A DNA stretch of 64,000 nucleotides from Crocinitomicaceae bacterium. Its GTDB lineage: Bacteria; Bacteroidota; Bacteroidia; Flavobacteriales_D; Crocinitomicaceae. The translations under genes and the position numbers were made by a program. Location of the stretch: the NCBI GenBank assembly GCA_018402525.1, contig JAGYIR010000017.1:1-64000 (forward strand), written 5' to 3'. The notes beneath the pieces were generated by a model. That model was not told the DNA's origin and searched no databases. It was given only the letters and a program-made list of their open reading frames with translations. Position 1 is the first letter of the stretch; the number at the start of each line of letters is the position of its first letter. Below, one piece after another: positions 59,321-64,000 of this stretch.

Positions 59321-59898
59321 TCTTTATTTAAAAATTCCTTCACCAACGTTTCTGCTCGTTCGAATGCGTCGTTCAGGTTGTCATTCACCAAGATAACATC
59401 AAAATCCTTTGCAAACTTTAACTCCTTATCGGCCTTTTCCATGCGTTGTGCGATCTTTTCATCCGATTCTGTGCTACGCGTCCGCAATCGAATTTCCAAC
59501 TCTTCATAACTTGGTGGTTGGACGAAAACTGACAACGCATTTTCTCCAAATGCCCTTTTAAGGTTTAACCCCCCAACAACATCAACATCAAAAATTACTA
59601 CCTTTCCGTTCCCCCATATCCGCTGCATTTCCGAATGAAGTGTTCCATAAAAGTGATCTGTGTACACCTCTTCCCATTCGACAAATGCATTCTGATCAAT
59701 TCTATCTTTAAATTCTTGCACATTCATGAAATAATAATCCTTGCCATCTACTTCATTCGCTCTCGGCATTCTGCTGCAAGCTGATATTGAAAACTCCAAG
59801 CCAAGATCTTTACTCAATAAATGGTGAACAATCGTCGTTTTTCCAGCACCAGAAGGTGCCGAAAAAATAATGCATTTACCATTCAATTCACTTTTCAT
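59317..59898 (-). CDS. gmk: guanylate kinase
   Basis: Phosphorylates GMP to GDP. 193 residues with the P-loop SAPSGAGKTT (residues 13-22), the GMP-binding motif SRMPRANEVDGKDYYF and DVDVVGGLNLK. It lies 4 bases behind yicC and overlaps nadD, the common Bacteroidota order yicC-gmk-nadD. Confidence 0.95.
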   Translation of the reverse strand: MKSELNGKCIIFSAPSGAGKTTIVHHLLSKDLGLEFSISACSRMPRANEVDGKDYYFMNVQEFKDRIDQNAFVEWEEVYTDHFYGTLHSEMQRIWGNGKVVIFDVDVVGGLNLKRAFGENALSVFVQPPSYEELEIRLRTRSTESDEKIAQRMEKADKELKFAKDFDVILVNDNLNDAFERAETLVKEFLNKE

Positions 59899-59902
59899 TG
59901 AG

Positions 59903-60769
59903 CTACAATGTATTTAAAATCTGTTCCTTGATTTTTTCCAAGTTATCCTTCATGTCAATAACCAATTTTTGCATTTCAGCATGATTGCTTTTGCTTCCCA
60001 ACGTATTTATTTCTCTCCCAATTTCTTGACTGATGAATCCCAACTTTTTTCCAGCCTCTGGGAGAACCATCGTCTCCAAAAAGTAATCCAAATGATGAGA
60101 AAGCCTCATTTTTTCTTCTGAAACGTCTAGTTTCTCAATATAAAAGATCATTTCCTGTTCAAAGCGGTTGTCATCATAGGAACCTCCTTGCATATCTTCA
60201 AGGGCCTTTTTCATGCGCTCGCGAATGGTTTCAATGCGCTCGTCTTCGTACTTTGGAACTTCTTTTAGCAAATTTCGAATGTCGCCAATGCGCTCATTGA
60301 ATTCGCGTTCTAAATCCTCTCCTTCTTTTCGTCTAAAGCTGTTTAATTGGTCTACAGCTTCCTCTGACAATTTTATGATAAAATCCTTCTCATCTTGCTC
60401 TACCTCATGACTTGAGGAAGAAAAGACATCAGGCATGCGCAAAATAATTGACAAGTAATCCTCCGTTTTCTCTCCCAATCCATCGTTCAGTGCCTTCAAC
60501 TCTTTATAATATGCTTTTGCCAAATCGTGATTGATAGAAACGAGAGAGTCTCCGTCTACAACATCCATGGACAAGGCAAAATCAACCTTTCCTCTCGCAA
60601 GTTTTTCCGTAACCAATTTTCGTATTGGCCCGTCCAATTCTTTATATTGTGATGACATTCGTGTGTTCAAATCCATGGATTTGCTGTTCAACGATCGAAC
60701 TTCAACAGTATATTTTTTTGATTGAAAATTTCCGGATGCTTTTCCAAAGCCCGTCATTGATTTTAGCAT
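59903..60769 (-). CDS. yicC: YicC family endoribonuclease-like protein
   Basis: 288 residues. The N-terminal MLKSMTGFGKASG and VEVRSLNSKSMDLNTRMS and the C-terminal half (RMRLSHHLDYF-like region, GKKLGFISQEIGREINTLGSK) are the family signatures. YicC proteins have been linked to RNA cleavage in other bacteria. It heads the yicC-gmk-nadD operon. TACATTTG on the minus strand (60786-60793) may be the promoter -7 box. Confidence 0.92.
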   Translation of the reverse strand: MLKSMTGFGKASGNFQSKKYTVEVRSLNSKSMDLNTRMSSQYKELDGPIRKLVTEKLARGKVDFALSMDVVDGDSLVSINHDLAKAYYKELKALNDGLGEKTEDYLSIILRMPDVFSSSSHEVEQDEKDFIIKLSEEAVDQLNSFRRKEGEDLEREFNERIGDIRNLLKEVPKYEDERIETIRERMKKALEDMQGGSYDDNRFEQEMIFYIEKLDVSEEKMRLSHHLDYFLETMVLPEAGKKLGFISQEIGREINTLGSKSNHAEMQKLVIDMKDNLEKIKEQILNTL

Positions 60770-60860
60770 GAGCGCATATTTTTAGCAAATGTACGAAATA
60801 CCTTGAAAATAAGGTCCATCATGAAAAACCATACAGCCGTATAACAACCGAAAACAGAAC

Positions 60861-62657
60861 TCAGTCTTCAAACTCAATGCTAAATACAGTAGTCCATTCA
60901 CCTTCGGTACTAAACTTCATCTTTCCCGATAACTGTTCTACCATCGTCCTAATTAAATCCATCCCAAATGCATCATGTGATTCAGTTTCAGCGTAACCTT
61001 TCCCGTTGTCCTTGTAAACAAGCTCAACTACTTTGCCCTCCTTCCTTAGTGTTATGGAAATGGTCGGATTCACTTTAAGTTCAGTAAAGGCATGCTGGTA
61101 GGAATTGGTAATTAACTCGTTAATGATTATGCCAATTGGAATAAAATGTTCGGAGTCCAAATCGTTCTCAAAAGCCTTAACTTGAATGTTAAGCTTGTCA
61201 TTGGCGAATGAATCCTTTAAGTTGTCTACAAGCGATGTTAAATATACCTTTGCGCTTATCCCGGTAAAAGTACCTTGTTTGTAAATGATTTCATGCACCA
61301 TGGCCATGGCGTGAATTCGATTGATTGCACCGTTAAATGCATCGGCTACCACTTTGTTTCTATGATTGTACGATTGTAGCTTTAGTAAGCTCGAAATTAT
61401 TTGAAAATTATTTTTCACCCTGTGATGAATTTCCTGCAACAATCCCTTTCGCTCATTATTTTGCTTTTCGATGGTTTCCTTCTGCTCACGCAACGTCTTT
61501 AAACGCTTTGCCAAAATGAAAATGAAAAGAACAACTAGAACTAAAATGAATGAAATACCAAAAGTAAAATAGTTTTGAATTTTCTCTTGCTGGCCGGCAA
61601 TTTCTAACTTCTTTTCCGATTCCTTTTTACTAAGCGCAATTTGCTTATCGTACTCATTTTTAATTTCACCCTTGATCAATTCCCTGTTCAATTCTTCATT
61701 TTTAACTTTTTCGGTATTCTCACTGCAAAGTCGCTGCATTTGATAGGCCTTCTGCCAATCACCTTTCACTTCATAAATCTTCGCAAGAAGACCTGATGCT
61801 TGGATTAAGTTTGTAATTCCATTAATTTTTTTGGCGTTTTCAAGCGATAATTCTGCTAGTTCGAGCGCTCTTTCATAGTTTTTCCTTTCGAATTCAACTT
61901 CTGCTAAATTGTAACTTGCATGTGCAACGCCTCTGGAATTTTGCTCACTTTGGACAATTTCCAAGGAACGAGAAAAGTATATGGAAGAAGAATCCAATTT
62001 ATTTTCTCCACGGTATAAAGCCCCAATATTATTTAATGTAGCTGCAAGTCCATTTCTATCACCAATCATTGTCCGCAATTCCACTGCAGTTTTATAATGC
62101 CCCAATGCTTTCCTTAAATCGCCTTTTTCTCGATATATCCCAGCTAGATTATTATGGCATAACGCAATTCCAGAAGTATCACCCTCCTTAACAAGTTTCT
62201 TTAAAGCCTTATCATAATATTCCTTTGCTTTGTCAAAATCCCCAGCTGATCTATATAAGACGCCTATATTGTTGAGAACCTTAGAAATGCTTTTTACGTC
62301 GTTGAGTTGCTCCCAAAGCGCCAATGATTTTCGGTTGTAATGCAATGCTTCAGTCATTTTCCCTTGGACCGAATACGCGAAACCAATATTGTTGAATGCG
62401 GTGGCAATAATTTCAGTTCTATCTCTGTTCTGCTTCTTGGTGTACTTCTTCTGAGGTTTATCAACCTCACTTTCAGCTAACTTACAATAAAAAATTACGC
62501 TGTCCGGGTGTTTTGTCGAATGCAGTTCTGACATCTTCAGGTACAACCAGCCACGTCCAATAGGATCTTTTGACTTCTGTAATTCTCGATTTAATGAGTC
62601 AACAATACCCTGACTACCATAACCAAATATGGGAAACGAAATTAGGACGGTTAACAT
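60861..62657 (-). CDS. TPR-containing membrane histidine kinase
   Basis: 598 residues from the ATG at 62657. A signal-peptide-like start is followed by about six tetratricopeptide repeats (about 80-305, recurring NNIGxLY and ALxxYxxAL patterns), a coiled region, one membrane helix (about 363-383) and a cytoplasmic kinase with HisKA_2-type EIHHRVKNNFQIISSLL (H411/H412) and an ATP-binding domain (INELITNSYQHAF, DNGKGYAE). A TTG at 62672 would add MRLIF and give the signal peptide a positive charge, so it is an alternative start. No response regulator gene is adjacent. Confidence 0.9.
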   Translation of the reverse strand: MLTVLISFPIFGYGSQGIVDSLNRELQKSKDPIGRGWLYLKMSELHSTKHPDSVIFYCKLAESEVDKPQKKYTKKQNRDRTEIIATAFNNIGFAYSVQGKMTEALHYNRKSLALWEQLNDVKSISKVLNNIGVLYRSAGDFDKAKEYYDKALKKLVKEGDTSGIALCHNNLAGIYREKGDLRKALGHYKTAVELRTMIGDRNGLAATLNNIGALYRGENKLDSSSIYFSRSLEIVQSEQNSRGVAHASYNLAEVEFERKNYERALELAELSLENAKKINGITNLIQASGLLAKIYEVKGDWQKAYQMQRLCSENTEKVKNEELNRELIKGEIKNEYDKQIALSKKESEKKLEIAGQQEKIQNYFTFGISFILVLVVLFIFILAKRLKTLREQKETIEKQNNERKGLLQEIHHRVKNNFQIISSLLKLQSYNHRNKVVADAFNGAINRIHAMAMVHEIIYKQGTFTGISAKVYLTSLVDNLKDSFANDKLNIQVKAFENDLDSEHFIPIGIIINELITNSYQHAFTELKVNPTISITLRKEGKVVELVYKDNGKGYAETESHDAFGMDLIRTMVEQLSGKMKFSTEGEWTTVFSIEFED

Positions 62658-62739
62658 GAAAATTAGCCTCAAGAGGTACGTATTTATTAAAACAAAGGTA
62701 AGTTATTGAAAATAAACGAGAAATATCAACTTACGTCTT

Positions 62740-63681
62740 TTACAGTTTATTTTTTTCTTGCCTTCTCAACCGTAAACTGGCGGAAGAAGTAATGTATACC
62801 CCTGAGAAAATAATCAACATATACATCACTTTCTCTAAGGTAATCGTTGCAGAATAATCATCTGCTAGACCAATGTAACTAAACAAGAAAGTGAACAGAA
62901 TAACCATCATCGGCTGGAAATAAATATAGCTACTAGAAACAGAAGCTGAAAGGTGTTTCAATGCAGTTACAGTCAGTAAATACGCTAGAAATGTCACTCC
63001 CACAATGACATAAATTATTTTCCACCAAACTTCCGCTGGAATTATCGAAAAGTCAGTAACCAACAAATCGCTTATTGTAGGTGGGAAAAGCAAAACATAC
63101 ATGGTTCCAAACGAGAACACATAGGTGATGACTGTTAGTGGCGAGTACCTTTTCATTAGTGGCTTTACGAGTACCAGGTAGATTCCATAACTCAAGGCAT
63201 TGATGAATAGAAATAGATCGCCGAGCACAGAATCGCCGGCTCCAGTACCCGCTGTTAATGTTAACAAAACGGCACCTATCGCACCAAGTATAATTCCAAC
63301 ACTCTTCAACATCGATAAGGGCTCCTTGAGGATAAAATATGCTAGAATTGCCACCATAATTGGATTAAGTGTCATTATGATTCCTGCATTTATCGATGAA
63401 GAAAGGTTGAGTCCATGAAAAAAGAAGAGTTGGTTGTTGGCGACACCAAAAACACCACAAATCGCACACAGAAACAGATCCTTCCTTGCAATTTTTTCTT
63501 TGACTCGAAACGATTTTACAATCCAGAACAAAGCCGTCGCACCAACAACCCTCATGGCGATAAAAACATTGGGAGAAAGGTAAATCGGCATTACACCTTT
63601 AGCAATGATGTGGTTGGCACCATAAAGCGCATTTACAGTAAAAAGTGCGAGATGTGATTTTACCAAAGTAGTTGCCTTCAC
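62740..63681 (-). CDS. EamA/DMT-family transporter
   Basis: 313 residues with ten membrane helices in two EamA repeats: the first has NALYGANHIIAKGVMP, and the second has GDLFLFINALSYGIYLVL. Members move metabolites out of or into the cell, and the substrate cannot be told from sequence. The tail is basic (RLRRQEKNKL). It stands between the TPR kinase gene and the partial gene at the right edge, all on the minus strand. Confidence 0.9.
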   Translation of the reverse strand: MKATTLVKSHLALFTVNALYGANHIIAKGVMPIYLSPNVFIAMRVVGATALFWIVKSFRVKEKIARKDLFLCAICGVFGVANNQLFFFHGLNLSSSINAGIIMTLNPIMVAILAYFILKEPLSMLKSVGIILGAIGAVLLTLTAGTGAGDSVLGDLFLFINALSYGIYLVLVKPLMKRYSPLTVITYVFSFGTMYVLLFPPTISDLLVTDFSIIPAEVWWKIIYVIVGVTFLAYLLTVTALKHLSASVSSSYIYFQPMMVILFTFLFSYIGLADDYSATITLEKVMYMLIIFSGVYITSSASLRLRRQEKNKL

Positions 63682-63695
63682 TTCACTCTAAGATT

Positions 63696-64000
63696 TTAAT
63701 GATGCGCAATTTTTTCAAGAAAATATGCCTTTCTCTTGGTAGTCACCCTATTTTCTAAGCTATTTTCATTATGAACTGTATAGATATAAAACGTACCATG
63801 TGAAAGGTAAAACTCATCGTGCCAGAAATTCGTCACTTCGGAGGTTGACGTATCTTCCTCATACTGCGCGTCGATTTTCCCGTCCCTTGAAAGTAGTACC
63901 GTTCTCATTTTCCGACCATACGGATGACGCATAACGAAACCTTCTGGACTTTCCTCTACATTTACATGTAGTTGTTTAGCCGTGGGGCGTGACTCAATGC
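63696..64000 (-). CDS. hypothetical protein (5' end beyond the window)
   Basis: The frame is open to the right edge, giving at least 100 residues. The visible end includes HPYGRKMRTVLLSRDG, a DAQYEEDTS segment and YLSHGTFYIYTVHNEN, which suggests beta strands, possibly an exported or lipoprotein domain. Family not recognised. The internal ATG at 63932 is unlikely to be the start because the upstream frame stays open and protein-like. Confidence 0.5.
   Translation of the reverse strand, partial: IESRPTAKQLHVNVEESPEGFVMRHPYGRKMRTVLLSRDGKIDAQYEEDTSTSEVTNFWHDEFYLSHGTFYIYTVHNENSLENRVTTKRKAYFLEKIAHH

Overview
The window looks like a chromosomal segment of a Bacteroidota bacterium, most likely Flavobacteriales. 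The Crocinitomicaceae/Fluviicola neighbourhood is my guess and is not proven. The evidence is type IX secretion (T9SS) cargo with gliding-motility-type C-terminal domains, a PorP/SprF-family protein, TAnnTTTG-type promoter elements, few Shine-Dalgarno sequences, moderately AT-rich DNA, and gene orders typical of the phylum (pdxA-yceD-rpmF-plsX-fabH-accB-accC; mreB-mreC-mreD-mrdA-rodA). No rRNA, tRNA, CRISPR array, insertion sequence or prophage was seen.

Layout. 1-900: the end of a T9SS-exported protein and a small unknown gene. 1.3-5.4 kb: sucA-sucB of the 2-oxoglutarate dehydrogenase complex, with sucA broken by three indels. 5.4-7.7 kb: a gene-free stretch with two terminators and a candidate small RNA, then lepA. 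7.8-13.7 kb (minus strand): the fatty-acid initiation operon with pdxA upstream. 13.9-17.5 kb: a membrane cluster of a degenerate aquaporin-like protein, a PiT-like permease and an Na/Pi cotransporter with a PhoU-like tail. 18.5-21.6 kb: ygiQ, then a zeta-type kinase/small-partner cassette, then a second diverged copy of the ygiQ 3' end. 21.6-29.7 kb: tspO, a NYN-LOTUS protein, a large secreted amidase, a TauE/SafE exporter, an FdhF/YdeP-type molybdoenzyme and ribE. 29.8-37.9 kb (minus): porP plus a giant PKD adhesin gene with one in-frame TGA. 38-46 kb (minus): metF, ispD, rsmA, a CtpA-type protease, dCMP deaminase and an orphan response regulator. 46.2-47.7 kb: purH. 47.8-58.7 kb (plus): a long wall and cell-shape unit, mreB-mreC-mreD-mrdA(frameshifted)-rodA-PBP1A, followed by scoA-cotH-scoB. 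58.7-64 kb (minus): nadD-gmk-yicC, a TPR histidine kinase, an EamA transporter and a partial unknown gene.

Most of the window is housekeeping. The parts most worth attention are the ygiQ/zeta insertion scar, the aquaporin-like protein with altered NPA boxes inside a phosphate-transport cluster, the cotH-like gene between two CoA-transferase subunit genes, the candidate small RNA upstream of lepA, and the three interrupted long genes (sucA, mrdA, the giant adhesin). The interruptions sit inside otherwise well-conserved protein sequence, so consensus errors or very recent mutation are more likely than old pseudogenes. All positions, motif assignments and repeat counts were made by eye; no database search was possible.
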